Made by a program: the position numbers and the translations under genes. DNA of 64,000 bases from Streptomyces atratus (lineage in GTDB: Bacteria; Actinomycetota; Actinomycetes; Streptomycetales; Streptomycetaceae). The stretch covers positions 248,001 to 312,000 of the forward strand of contig NZ_FPJO01000006.1 in assembly GCF_900119365.1 (NCBI RefSeq), given 5' to 3'. Positions 33,949 to 43,189 of this stretch are shown piece by piece (the first letter of the stretch is position 1; the number at the start of each line of letters is the position of its first letter). The notes below the pieces were generated by a model that saw only the letters and a program-made list of their open reading frames with translations, searched no databases and was not told where the DNA came from.

Positions 33949-35190
33949 TCACACTGCGGGCAGCGCATAGAGCCGCTTCCCGTGCATCGCGGCCAACCGG
34001 TCGCCCGCCGCCACCACGTACCACTGCTGGATGTCACCGGTGTGGTCGTTGTAGGTCCAGCGCAGCTTCCCGGTCGCCGCGTCGAAGGCGTGCACGCCGC
34101 CGTCCTCGTCGAACTCGGTCGCGCCGTACAGGGTGCCTTTCACCTTGGCGAACTGCCACGCCTGCGTCGCCGACTCCCGCAGGTCCTCGTTACGCCAGAT
34201 CCGCTTGCCCGTACCGGGGTCCACCGCCCACATGCCGCGCGCGCTGTCGGCCGCGTACAGCACCCCGTCCAGGACGTGCGGGTCGTTGAACGAGCTGAAC
34301 TCCTCCGTCCGGAGCGACCAGCGTTCCTTGCCGCCGACCAGGTCGAACGCTCGCAGCCGCCGGCCGTCCGCCACGATCACCAGGCCCTCGTGCACGGCGA
34401 AGCGCCGGTTGTTGGAACGGCTGATCTTCTTCGTCCACAGCTGCCGGCCGGTCGCCGTGTCCCGGACGGTCACGTTCTCCCGGTAGTCCGTGTAGACCAG
34501 GCGCCCGCCGACGGCCGCGGCGGTGATGCCGAACTCCTCGGTCCCCGCGTCGCGCTGCTCGCGCCAGGCGATCCTGCCGGATGTGGTGTCGATCGCGGCG
34601 ATCACGTTGTTCGGCGTCGTGAAGTCCTTCTCCAGGATGCCGGCGAGGACGTACACATGGCGGTCGTCGGCCGCGATCGGGCGCGGCTGCTCGTACTTCT
34701 TGCCCAGGCGGCTGCGCCAGGTCTCCTTGCCCGTGGCCGGATCCAGACCCACCACGTCACCGTCGTACTCGGCGCTGGCGAGGTAGAGCGTGCCGCCACC
34801 GACGATGAGTTTGGCGCCGGGTGTGGTGACGCCCTTGCGCGACCACTTCTCCTTGCCGCTGACGATGTCCCGTCCCACCAGCGGATCGCCCGACACCAGG
34901 ACCACGTCCCCGATCGCCGCGAGCGCGTCGTTGCCGGCCAGGCCGGTGTTGGCGGCATTCGCCTTCCACAGGGGCTCGGGCGCGGTGCCCGGTGGCGGGG
35001 TGGTGAAGGTGTCACCGTTCCTGTCCCCGCCCGGCGTCGCACTGCCGCCCGGTACGTCCGCCTCCTCCTCGGGGCCGCACCCCACGACCCCGGCCCCGAA
35101 CACGGCCAGCCCCAGCCCTGTCCCGGTCAGTCTGAGTATTTGCCTACGCGACACCATGCGCCCGGTACGACTGCCCATCTCTGTTCCCAC
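33949..35190 (-). CDS. Exported PQQ-like beta-propeller lipoprotein
   Basis: The product has 413 residues. A twin-arginine signal (SRRQILRL, from residue 14) is followed by a lipobox VVGC (Cys38), so it is probably exported folded by Tat and lipidated. The rest is a seven- or eight-bladed propeller built from PQQ-type repeats, each with a Gly/Trp motif such as DPATGKETW, DTTSGRIAW, DTATGRQLW, DPGTGKRIW and DAATGKLRW. Proteins of this type often act as scaffolds at the membrane surface; binding of real PQQ is not implied. No partner gene is adjacent. Confidence 0.9.
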   Translation of the reverse strand: MGTEMGSRTGRMVSRRQILRLTGTGLGLAVFGAGVVGCGPEEEADVPGGSATPGGDRNGDTFTTPPPGTAPEPLWKANAANTGLAGNDALAAIGDVVLVSGDPLVGRDIVSGKEKWSRKGVTTPGAKLIVGGGTLYLASAEYDGDVVGLDPATGKETWRSRLGKKYEQPRPIAADDRHVYVLAGILEKDFTTPNNVIAAIDTTSGRIAWREQRDAGTEEFGITAAAVGGRLVYTDYRENVTVRDTATGRQLWTKKISRSNNRRFAVHEGLVIVADGRRLRAFDLVGGKERWSLRTEEFSSFNDPHVLDGVLYAADSARGMWAVDPGTGKRIWRNEDLRESATQAWQFAKVKGTLYGATEFDEDGGVHAFDAATGKLRWTYNDHTGDIQQWYVVAAGDRLAAMHGKRLYALPAV

Positions 35191-35306
35191 TTCCGTCCGA
35201 CTGTTCCGACGTCCCCCAGGGACACCTTGAGCGCCGTCAGGCTAACCACCGATTTTCGGCGGACCGCCCGATGGCACACAGTCGGGACATGGCCGTGAAG
35301 ATCCCG

Positions 35307-35876
35307 TCACAGGGCAACCGTCACGACCGCCCGCGCGACGCGGTGGCACTTCCATGTCTGTGCGGATGCGAATTCCTTGCTGCCGAGCGGAGTTGGTCGT
35401 CCAGCAGAACCTCGGGCCAGGGTGCGGAGCGAAGCGACCACGCCCATGGTGAACGGCGCGATGGCGACGAACTGCAGGTCGCGCCAGTTTGCGGGGTCGT
35501 TCCAGCGGACCCGCCACCTCTGGTCCATGAGGGCGTCGCGGCTGGTGCGCTCGTAGCCGAAGCCGTTCCATCAGTACCCGGTGGACATCCGCGTCACCGG
35601 CCCGGCCTGCCGGTAGCCGGCCGGGATGGCGGTGGCCGTCCACCTGGCGACGAGAAGGCGGACCGTCCGGCAGACCGGGCGGGAGAGGCCGAGCGTACCC
35701 ACGCACACCAGCACGAACGGCGCCAACCACGACCACGGGTTCCCCGCTCCCCACCGGATCCCCAGCGCCACCGCGGCCACCCACACCGCGGGGACCAGCA
35801 TGCTGACGACCACCACGACACACGCTCGTAATAACCCCGCTTCCACCTGCGGGTTCGGTACGACCGACACCCTCAT
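35307..35876 (-). pseudogene. Sensor-domain membrane protein with in-frame stop and lost C-terminus
   Basis: From the ATG at 35876 the minus strand encodes two helices and the conserved run VRLLVARWTATAIPAGYR to TRMSTGY. It then hits TGA (35573-35571) where the family has tryptophan, and continues in the same frame with WNGFGYERTSRDALMDQRW and WRDLQFVAIAPFTMGVVA. This matches the N-terminal sensor domain found in Streptomyces histidine kinases. The kinase part is absent: after about 35390 the sequence is unrelated. The single nonsense mutation could be recent. Confidence 0.7.
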
Positions 35877-35996
35877 CCGGGCGTTCCGCCGGAATCTCGA
35901 CACGCCGCCGACGGAGTACCGGCTCCGGTTCCGGGCCGGCTCCGGCCTGTCGCCGGACGGGCCCGGAGGGCCGAACCGGCTTGCCCAGCCGCGTAT

Positions 35997-36752
35997 ATGT
36001 TGACGTGCATGATGCCCAGCGAGGACGAGCCGGACGAGGTCGCCGCCGTGGTGACGGCGTGGGGCCGAATAGAGAAGTGGCTGAAGGCGCACGCCCCGAT
36101 GTCACATACGGCATTGCGCCCGCCCGCGACTTCCGGGCAGCTGGAGGCGGCGGAGCAGGAGACCGGTTTCGCCCTGCCCGCCGAGCTGAAGGCGTTGTGG
36201 CTGCTGCATGACGGCACCCATGAGATGCCCGCGCATCTCGCGGCGTTCGGGTTCATGGTCGGCTACCAGGAGATGCTCGCCCTGCCGCTGCCCCTCAGGC
36301 TGCGGTGGCTGTGGGACATGGGGGCGGGTGGCGCGTTGTACCCCGAGCCGCCGGACCCGGCCGCGTTCGAGCGGGAGCCCCGCTACGCGGAAATGCTGGG
36401 TCAGGATCTGCCCGAGCAGATCCTGTGGCTGTGGGAACACAGCGACCTGCCGCTGCCGGCGCTGCTCGTCGGCGACGAGGAAGCGGAAGAGGACCTGAAC
36501 ACCTTCCTGCACGGGGAGGGGCTGTTGCGGATCGACCGTGCCATGAGCCTGCGCTCCATGATGGTCTCGACCGGCGAGTGGCCAGGTGCCTGGGTGCCGT
36601 TCACCGCGGACAACCCGGACGACCCGTACGCGGGATCGTTCCTCGACACCGGGACGGGGATGGTCGGCCGCTGGGGGCTGATGGATGTCCCCTCCCCCGG
36701 CGAGGAGACCCTCGCCGGGTTCCTCGTGAGCGCGGCCGACGCGCTGGGCTGA
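35997..36752 (+). CDS. SMI1/KNR4-family protein
   Basis: The product has 251 residues. The SMI1/KNR4 (SUKH) fold is recognisable from APMSHTALRPPATSGQLEAAEQETGFALPAELKALWLLHDGTHE (near 35-80) through the Trp-rich middle to a C-terminal FTADNPDDPYAGSFLDTGTG strand. Such proteins serve as immunity proteins against contact-dependent or polymorphic toxins, or as housekeeping binders; no toxin gene is adjacent. ATGs at 35997 and 36009 are both possible. Confidence 0.85.
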   Translation: MLTCMMPSEDEPDEVAAVVTAWGRIEKWLKAHAPMSHTALRPPATSGQLEAAEQETGFALPAELKALWLLHDGTHEMPAHLAAFGFMVGYQEMLALPLPLRLRWLWDMGAGGALYPEPPDPAAFEREPRYAEMLGQDLPEQILWLWEHSDLPLPALLVGDEEAEEDLNTFLHGEGLLRIDRAMSLRSMMVSTGEWPGAWVPFTADNPDDPYAGSFLDTGTGMVGRWGLMDVPSPGEETLAGFLVSAADALG

Positions 36753-36759
36753 GCGACGG

Positions 36760-37812
36760 CGGAGGCGCTGTTGCCCCATTGCCATCGTTTCGCGACACGC
36801 CTGGCCCCGGCGCCCGGGAGCCGGGCGGCGAGCAGCGAGCCCAGCAGCGCTCCCGGTCCCGTCGCCGCGAGTGCCATCCCGACGGCGGTGCCCGACAGAT
36901 GCAGTTCGCGGGTCAGGAAGAGCAGTTGCACGGTCATCACCGCCGCGGAGGAGAACTGGAAGGCGGCCGAGGCGAGCCCCACCGTCCGCAGCACGGGATG
37001 GCCGACGACGAAGCGGAGGCCCTCAAGAATCCGCTGCCGGACCCGAGGGGGACGCCCCGGGTGCCGCAGGACCGGTTCGTCACGGCGTATTCGCCGGATC
37101 GACAGGAACGACAGCGCGAAGAACAGCGCGCTGGACGCGGCGGCGAGGGGCGCCGACAGCAGGGAGACCAGCATGCCGCCGAGGGCCGGTCCGCCGGTCT
37201 GGGCAGCAGACCTGCTGCCTTCCAGCGCACTGTTGCCGCGTACCAGCTGATCGCGTTTCACCAGCCGTACGAGGGAGGTCACAGGGTCCCGACGACAAAG
37301 GCGACCACGAACAGGACCGGCAGCCCCAGCACACCGAGGAGCCCGGCCGCGGCGACCGCTCCCAGCGCCAGGGCCCGGCCGAAGTCGGCCAGGACCATCA
37401 CCGTACGGGTGCGCCATCGGTCCACCCACGCGCCGACGAGGAGCGAGAGGAGCAGGGCCGGCGCCTGTCCCACCGCGCGGAGTACGCCCAGCCGGCCGAC
37501 GTCGGCGTCGAGGGTCAGCACGGCGATCAGCGGAAGGATCACCAGGCCTGCGTGTTCGCCGAGTTGGGAGGCCGTCTGGCCCGCCCAGAGTCTGCGGAAG
37601 TCACCGTCCCGCCACGGGCCGGACGGAACAGAGCGCCCGGAGCCGGACGCGGAGGAGGAAACGGAAGAGGAAGGATCGAACGGCACAAGGGCCCCTCGGT
37701 AGCCGAGAACAAGGCCCGCCACCCGGCGCACGACGGCTGTGCCGACGCTTCGGGTGCGGGAAGGCTCGCTGTGCCGCGCATCGAAGGCAGCACGCGATGA
37801 CAGGCCGGACAC
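36760..37812 (-). pseudogene. MFS exporter, frameshifted and 3'-truncated
   Basis: The start region (37812) encodes WRDGDFRRLWAGQTASQLGEHAG and the first MFS helices down to LPVLFVVAFVVGTL at about 37282, followed by a stop. The next part, LVRLVKRDQLVRGNSALEGSRS and four more helices, is in another frame, with some 8-10 codons lost at the junction. The transporter then stops making sense after LLAARLPGAGARRV, so the last helices are missing beside the SMI1 gene. It is non-functional. Confidence 0.8.
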
Positions 37813-37884
37813 GGCCTACAGCGTCAACGCGTGCTCGGGCGACCGGGCATGTCCTCGCTCCTCATGGCTCGTTCGCAGCCTTAA

Positions 37885-38080
37885 GACCGACCGGCAATAG
37901 GGGGGCGGCGTCGCGGGGCTGGGCACGCACATCTGCCGCGTTGTCGTCAATCAACAACTTCCCCAAGCTCTCGGCTTCGCTCGAGCAGGGGAGACCCCAT
38001 TGCGTTGCCTCAGTCCTCCGCCTTGCAGCTGCACGCACCCAGCCCCGCTCCTTCACCCACCCCCCAATTGCCGGTCGGTC
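37885..38080. mobile_element. Miniature inverted-repeat element, copy 2 (196 bp)
   Basis: It has the same termini as copy 1 (GACCGACCGGCAATAGGGGG on the left, the inverse on the right), flanked by TAA on the left and TGA on the right. The central CAACGC-TCC-GCGTTG hairpin of copy 1 is replaced by a longer segment containing CCCCAAGCTCTCGGCTTCG and GAGCAGGGG, itself able to fold. It lies between the dead MFS gene and the methyltransferase gene. Confidence 0.9.
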
Positions 38081-38088
38081 TGAAACGT

Positions 38089-38116
38089 GTTCGGGGCACG
38101 TTCGGGCTTGTTCGGG
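38089..38116. repeat. Three GTTCGGG repeats with helical spacing
   Basis: GTTCGGG starts at 38089, 38100 and 38110, with 10-11 bp periodicity, about 200 bases upstream of the methyltransferase gene and just outside element copy 2. It may be a regulator-binding array. Confidence 0.5.
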
Positions 38117-38321
38117 GCGTATTCCGATTCCGAAGGTACCGCCTGCCGGACGATAGCCTGAGCCGTCCGGAAGTCCCGGCTCGACAAGGACATCGTCTGG
38201 TGGAGATCCGCGTCGGACGGGAGAACGTCGGCCTGTGGCCCTGACGAATCCGACGTGCTCCGGTGCGGCGGGAGCGAAACTCGGTGTCCGTGGCAGGCCC
38301 ATCGGCGTTAGCGTGCGCCCC

Positions 38322-39086
38322 ATGACTGAGACCGATCTTCCACCGCGCCTGACCCGGCTCACTTTCCACGGCCCCCTTTCCGAGGCGCGGGCCGCGCGGA
38401 TCGTCGACCGGCTCGGCCGGGCCGCCCCCGCACGAGTGCTGGACATCGGTTGCGGCTGGGGGGAGTTGATGCTCCGGGTCCTCGAAGCGGTGCCGGGGGC
38501 GACCGGAACCGGAATCGATCTCAACGGTGAGGACATCGCCCGGGGACGCGCGAACGCCGAGGCCCGTGCGCTGACCGGACGCGTGGAGTTCGTCGAGGGG
38601 TCCGCCGAGGAGGCGTCGCACGGGTCCGCCGACCTCGTCCTGTGTCTCGGGGCCAGCCATGCCCTCAGCGACGCGGAACCGCCCGAGACCACTGCGGGCG
38701 CGCTGCGGGCGCTGCGCCGGGCAGTCGCGCCCGGCGGGCGGGTGCTGCTCGCCGAGGGCTTCTGGCAGCGCTCCCCCACTTCGGCCGAACTGGCCGCGAT
38801 GTGGCCGGACGCCCGTGCCGACGAGCACCATGATCTGGCCGGACTCGTCGACCTCGCCGTGTCCGCCGGTTTCCGGCCCGTCTGGATCGAGACGGCAGGG
38901 GACGACGAGTGGGAGGACTTCGAGTCCGGCTATCAGTCGGACGTGGAGGAGTGGCTGGCCACTCACCCGGACCACCCGCTGGCGAAGGAGACCCGCGAGC
39001 GCGTCGACCGGCACCGGGCGAGCTGGCTGAGGGGCTACCGGGGTGTGCTCGGGATGGCCTACCTCACGCTGGTCCCCGTGGACTGA
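38322..39086 (+). CDS. SAM-dependent methyltransferase (class I)
   Basis: The product has 254 residues. Motif I is VLDIGCGWGELML (about 41-53), followed by the acidic GIDLNGEDI and the GSAEEASHGSADLVLCLGASHAL region. The C-terminal half (LLAEGFWQR; WEDFESGYQSDVEEW) matches a common actinomycete methyltransferase group with an unknown small-molecule substrate. The ATG at 38322 fits the conserved start; the longer upstream frame does not. The 3' end overlaps the convergent TipAS-like gene by 28 bases. Confidence 0.88.
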   Translation: MTETDLPPRLTRLTFHGPLSEARAARIVDRLGRAAPARVLDIGCGWGELMLRVLEAVPGATGTGIDLNGEDIARGRANAEARALTGRVEFVEGSAEEASHGSADLVLCLGASHALSDAEPPETTAGALRALRRAVAPGGRVLLAEGFWQRSPTSAELAAMWPDARADEHHDLAGLVDLAVSAGFRPVWIETAGDDEWEDFESGYQSDVEEWLATHPDHPLAKETRERVDRHRASWLRGYRGVLGMAYLTLVPVD

Positions 39087-39868
39087 CCTGCACCGACAGT
39101 GGCAGCGGCACCGGGCCTGCCGGCCCCGGGCCGGGCCGCGATCACTCCCACCTCGCGGACTCCGGGTCGACGCCCCGCGCCCCGGCGTTCGCGGAGATCT
39201 ACCTCGCGCAGCCAGACGGTCAGTCCCGGCGCGAGCGCGTCGTAGTACTCGGCGTACCCGGGGTCGTCGACGTACATCCGCCCGACGCACACCTGCATCG
39301 CGTGCGTGCAGTCGAGGTACGCCGAGATCATCGCCCGGTGCCGCTCCGCGAGGGCGTTCGCCGCATCAGAACCCGGTGCGACTCCGGCCCGCTTCGCGGC
39401 GGCCAGGTCGGCGCTCAGGGTCTCCGTCGCGGCAGCGGTGGCCTTCCAGTCCTCCGGTGTCATCCGGGCGGCCCGCTGCGCGTACTGTGCCCACTGCGCG
39501 CTGTCGCCCCAGCGGTCCTCGGCCTCCTCGACCCAGGCGGGCTGCCAGTCGGCGCCGAAGATCTCGACCTGTTCCTCGGGGGTCAGCCGCATCCCGGGCC
39601 GCGACGCCTCCATCATGCGGTCGACGGCGTGCACCATCCGCTTCAGGCGGGCGATCCGTTCCACGAGCTGCGACCGCTGCCGGCGCAGGTGGTCGTGCCA
39701 GTGCGCGAACGACGCGGTCACCGGCTTCCTGACCACCAGCGAGCAGCCCTCGCACGACCGGGCCTGCGCGGCACGGACCCACTGGTCGCCCCTCCCCCAC
39801 GCCCACCACACACACGACGTACGGCACTCGCCGTCCTCACAGGTCCGGATCCGACCTTCCGAAGGCAC
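39059..39868 (-). pseudogene. TipAS-domain protein lacking the MerR DNA-binding domain
   Basis: Residues about 55-215 correspond to the MerR-family dimer helix (HWHDHLRRQRSQLVERIARL) and the TipAS antibiotic-binding domain (MRLTPEEQVEIFGADW; CVGRMYVDDPGYAEYYDALAPGL). A TipAL-type regulator should begin with a helix-turn-helix of about 75 residues; here the upstream sequence is Cys/Arg-rich and unrelated. The C-terminus also overruns the family end before stopping at 39059. It could be expressed as a stand-alone TipAS-like protein, but I think it is a truncated regulator. Confidence 0.6.
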
Positions 39869-40015
39869 CCCCTGGTGATCAGTGATGCGATACCGGACCG
39901 GATCGAGCCGTCGATGCCGGCTGGTCCGGTCCGGTTCACGGACGGTGGGCCGACCACCGCCGCCCCTTCAAGGCGACCGCGTCAGAACGAGGCTGGAAGG
40001 CATCCGCCTCAGGAA

Positions 40016-40426
40016 TCAACCGAGCAGCGCGGTTGCTTCGACCTCGACGAGCACATCCGGCTCGAAGAGGTACTCGACACCGATGAGGGAGGCCGGCGGC
40101 ATGGGAAGCCGGAGCCCGATCTCGTCGGCGACGGCCTCCACACCCGCCATGAAGTCGCCGATCCGCTCCGGGCTCCACCGGGTCACGTAGAACGTCAGGC
40201 GCAGCACGTCCGCGAACGACGCGCCCGCGCCCGCCAGCCCGACGGAGGTGTTGCGCAGCGCCTGGGCGACCTGCCCGGCCAGATCGCCGGGCGCGACCGG
40301 AGTCCCGTCGGCCCGGCGCGCAACCTGCCCGCTGACGTGGACATGCTTCGTCCCGGTGCCCACGGCCACGTGGTGGTACGGAACCGGCTGCAGCATGCCT
40401 TCCGGCGTGAAGTGCTGAACAGTCAT
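40016..40426 (-). CDS. RidA-family protein
   Basis: The product is 136 residues of the RidA/YjgF/UK114 family, which deaminates reactive enamine/imine intermediates or has related roles. Recognisable parts are HVHVSGQVARRADGTPV, the central GQVAQALRNTSVGLAGAGASFADV and a C-terminal GVEYLFEPDVLVEVEATALL. It is divergent from an HxlR regulator with a near-perfect palindrome between the genes. It is therefore probably the regulated target, in a xenobiotic or carbonyl-stress response. Confidence 0.9.
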   Translation of the reverse strand: MTVQHFTPEGMLQPVPYHHVAVGTGTKHVHVSGQVARRADGTPVAPGDLAGQVAQALRNTSVGLAGAGASFADVLRLTFYVTRWSPERIGDFMAGVEAVADEIGLRLPMPPASLIGVEYLFEPDVLVEVEATALLG

Positions 40427-40443
40427 GGCTGTTTCTCCTTTGA

Positions 40444-40468
40444 ACTAGGTATCCGTAAGCTACCTAGT
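40444..40468. promoter_or_regulatory. HxlR operator candidate
   Basis: The inverted repeat ACTAGGTA, nine-base spacer, TACCTAGT lies between ridA-like and hxlR-like genes, overlapping the expected promoters. Confidence 0.75.
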
Positions 40469-40503
40469 AGAAGAAGGACACTTCAACGAGACCAGGTTTC
40501 GCC

Positions 40504-40881
40504 ATGGATACCGACAACGAACTCCGCATCGACCCCCCGCACCGCGAACTGCTCGACCAGATCCTCGACAAGTGGTCGCTCAGCGTCCTCAACGAGCTCT
40601 GCGAACGCCCGTGCCGCTTCAACGAATTGCGCCGAGCCGTCCCTCAGGTCACACAGAAGTCACTGACCGCGACACTTCGACGACTCGAACGAAACGGCGT
40701 GATCGAGCGCGAGGTCGTCTCCACCCGCCCGGTGGCGGTCAGGTATCGGATCACACCACTCGGCAAGACCCTTCGGCCTCCCATCGACGTGCTGCTGGCG
40801 TGGGCCTCGGAGAACATGCCCGCCATCGCACGCGCACGCGAAGCCTTCGACACGCGGGACGGACGCGACCACCGTCCGTGA
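40504..40881 (+). CDS. HxlR-family transcription regulator
   Basis: The product is a 125-residue winged helix: ILDKWSLSVLNELCERPCRFNELRRAVPQVTQKSLTATLRRLERNGVIERE (about 20-72) is the HxlR core, and PVAVRYRITPLG is the wing. It lacks the N-terminal cysteine of redox-sensing HxlR/HypR types. It is divergent from the RidA-family gene, which it probably represses. Confidence 0.92.
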   Translation: MDTDNELRIDPPHRELLDQILDKWSLSVLNELCERPCRFNELRRAVPQVTQKSLTATLRRLERNGVIEREVVSTRPVAVRYRITPLGKTLRPPIDVLLAWASENMPAIARAREAFDTRDGRDHRP

Positions 40882-40951
40882 CACTCGGCCGCGGTGTTCG
40901 TGCGCCACAGCCGGGCGCCGGAAGGGGACGGTGAGCGTGAGCACATTCAAT

Positions 40952-40969
40952 GTGAGAGGACACTCTCAC
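40952..40969. promoter_or_regulatory. Operator-like palindrome before the truncated ArsR gene
   Basis: GTGAGAG, four bases, CTCTCAC, ending four bases before the ATG at 40973. It is probably an autoregulatory ArsR site left behind after the gene was cut. Confidence 0.65.
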
Positions 40970-40972
40970 GTT

Positions 40973-41149
40973 ATGGATTCCGGGAATCGGCTAGGCGATA
41001 TCGAGATCACCGATCCGCAGGCGATGCGGGCGTTGGCACATGCAGTGAGACTGGCGATCCTCGACCGCCTCCACCGGCACGGGCCGGCGACGGCCACGCA
41101 ACTCGCGCCCCATGTGGGAGCAACTCCCTCGGTGACCATCAAGCGTTGA
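40973..41149 (+). pseudogene. ArsR-family regulator, N-terminal part only
   Basis: The 58 codons encode ITDPQAMRALAHAVRLAILDRLHRHGPATATQLAPHVGATPSV, the first helices of an ArsR domain. The frame stops right after entering the recognition helix (VTIKR, stop). The remaining 130 or so residues are replaced by the body of an MFS transporter in another frame. GTG codons at 40931 and 40937 could extend the N-terminus, but they lie upstream of the palindrome. Confidence 0.75.
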
Positions 41150-41946
41150 CCGCGCCCGTCGCTGTCGTTGTCGATGCCTTGTCGTACGCGGCGTCCGCCT
41201 TCCTGATAGGGCGGATCCCGCTCGGCGAATCACCTCCCGGCATCGACGAGGCAGCGGTTCCTTCACTGCTACGACGCGCCCGGGAGGGGATCGCCTTCGT
41301 CGGACGTCACCCGGTGCTGCGTGCCGGGCTCTGCTGCGCGATGACCATCAACTTTTTCACCTTTGTCGCAGGCAGCGGGCTGATGGTCTTGTTCGCCAGC
41401 CGCGTCCTGGGGCTGTCCGCCGGAGTTGTCGGACTGACTCTGGGTGTCGGTTCAACCGGCGCTTTCCTCGGTGCCATCCTCGCCCCGAGGATCTCGCGAC
41501 GTATCGGTGTGGGGCGCAGCATCGTTGTGGGAGCCGTGCTGTTTCCGGCGCCCATCGCCATCGCAGCCGGCGCGGGAGGCCCGCTCTGGGCCCGCGCCGG
41601 AGCACTGGCCACGGCGGAGTTCCTCTCCGGGGTTGGCGTCATGCTCTTCGACGTCAACCTCAACTCCCCGCAGACCAGAGTGATCCCTGATGGCATGCGC
41701 AGCCGCGTGGCGGGCGCGTTCAGCACCATCAACTACGGCATACGTCCCATCGGGGCCGTCGTCGGCGGCCTGCTCGCCACCGCCTTCGGCCTACGGGCAA
41801 CACTGCTCATCGGCGCCGCGGGGGGAATGCTGTCACTGCTCTGGCTACTGGCTTCACCGATACCGCACATCCACTCCCTGGCCCCGGACCACGCGGCCAC
41901 TCCAAGCGGCGATGCCGATCCGGACAATCGCCCGATGCCTTGTTGA
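41150..41946 (+). pseudogene. MFS transporter lacking the first half
   Basis: From the junction at 41150 the frame encodes LTAPVAVVVDALSYAASAFLI and then helices 7-12 of an MFS exporter up to a stop at 41946. The first five or so helices and the start codon are missing. The frame is open upstream to 40894, but that is shadow sequence of the ArsR gene. One deletion joined the start of an arsR gene to the end of its neighbouring transporter gene, an arrangement common in Streptomyces. Confidence 0.75.
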
Positions 41947-42147
41947 CCCGGTGCCGAATCCGGCTGGCGAGCGTGGGCAGACCGTCTCACAAACGAAACG
42001 AACAGATGCGAGAGTTCCGCGAAGCCCTTCTGAGAGAATGCCGCCCCGGATCTGACGCCTGATCATCTTGTTCGTCAACCATTTCGACATCGGATGCCGC
42101 GGTGCCGGCAGCCGGGGACGAAGCCGACCAACGAACCCCTCGAAGCC

Positions 42148-43008
42148 CTACGTGCCCACGGCGCCTTGCACGAATCGCCGAAGGTGTGTACGCACAACTT
42201 CGGGCTGCTCCAACCAGGGTTCGTGCCCCGCGCCCTCGATCCGGGTGAACGGAAGAGCGAGCCGGAGCGCGAGTGATTCAAGCGCCGACACAGGACGAGG
42301 ATCATCGGCCCCACCAAGGAGCTCCGCCCGCGCGGGCAGCCGCGCCCGTAGCTCGGCAAGGTGCTCATCGAGCGGATCCGAGCGTCCTTCCTTGCCAAGT
42401 TCGCCGTTCATAGACCAGTTGACCGGGCGGCGCCGCCGGGCACCCTGGGCTGCCCAGTGCCACCCGCGTCCGGGATCGGCATGGTCGGTGAACCAGGCCA
42501 GCGTGAGCAATTCGACTTCCTGCTCCTCCGTACGGTGCGGCAATTCCTCCAACTCGCGGAGCCGCTCCTGCTGCGCTGCGGACATGCGTCGGCCACGCTC
42601 CGCTCGGTCCCCAGTACGCCAATCACCTACGAATGGCCCGCACATCAGCAGCACTGCGGCCACCCGGTCAGAGTGCCTCAAGCAGAACCGGCTCGCCAGA
42701 TCGGTGCCGTAGGAGTGCCCAATCAGCACAGCCTTGGGCACGTCCCACGCGTCGAGCAGCTCGGCGAGATCGTCGACATGCCGGGCGAAGGAATGGGGGC
42801 CCCGCCACGGGGATTGGCCCGTGCCACGCTGGTCGTACCGGTATACAGGCGCGAGGTCCGCGACCATGGGGGCGACATCGCCCAGATAGTCCGGCAGCCC
42901 CGGACCGCCATGGAGCAGGATCACGGCCGGCTGCCGAGTCGTGTCCCCCAGCGCCATCCAGCGCAACTGCGCCTCGTCGGTCATCGACACGAGGCCCTGC
43001 GTCTCCAT
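42148..43008 (-). CDS. Alpha/beta hydrolase
   Basis: The product is a proline-iminopeptidase-like alpha/beta hydrolase of about 286 residues. The oxyanion motif HGGPG, the nucleophile elbow GHSYGTD (Ser about 108), the acid in GGADDPRP and the histidine in GAGHEPWLEQP are all present. The start at 43008 (METQGLVSM) is chosen; a later Met (SMTDEAQL) is possible and neither has a strong ribosome-binding site. The gene is isolated between fragments; substrate unknown. Confidence 0.87.
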   Translation of the reverse strand: METQGLVSMTDEAQLRWMALGDTTRQPAVILLHGGPGLPDYLGDVAPMVADLAPVYRYDQRGTGQSPWRGPHSFARHVDDLAELLDAWDVPKAVLIGHSYGTDLASRFCLRHSDRVAAVLLMCGPFVGDWRTGDRAERGRRMSAAQQERLRELEELPHRTEEQEVELLTLAWFTDHADPGRGWHWAAQGARRRRPVNWSMNGELGKEGRSDPLDEHLAELRARLPARAELLGGADDPRPVSALESLALRLALPFTRIEGAGHEPWLEQPEVVRTHLRRFVQGAVGT

Positions 43009-43189
43009 CAAAGTCACCACGAAGAACCTACCGGCGTCACTGAGGCTCCGCCAAAGGTTAGAGAACAAGCTGAGGACCTGTTCTGCGCGCGATGCCGTCG
43101 GGCTGTCCGGCTCGGGGCGGCCCACCGGCCCGACGGCTGTCGCTCCGCAGGCTGTTTCACCCGCGCTCTGGAGACCTTTGGAACCTGCA

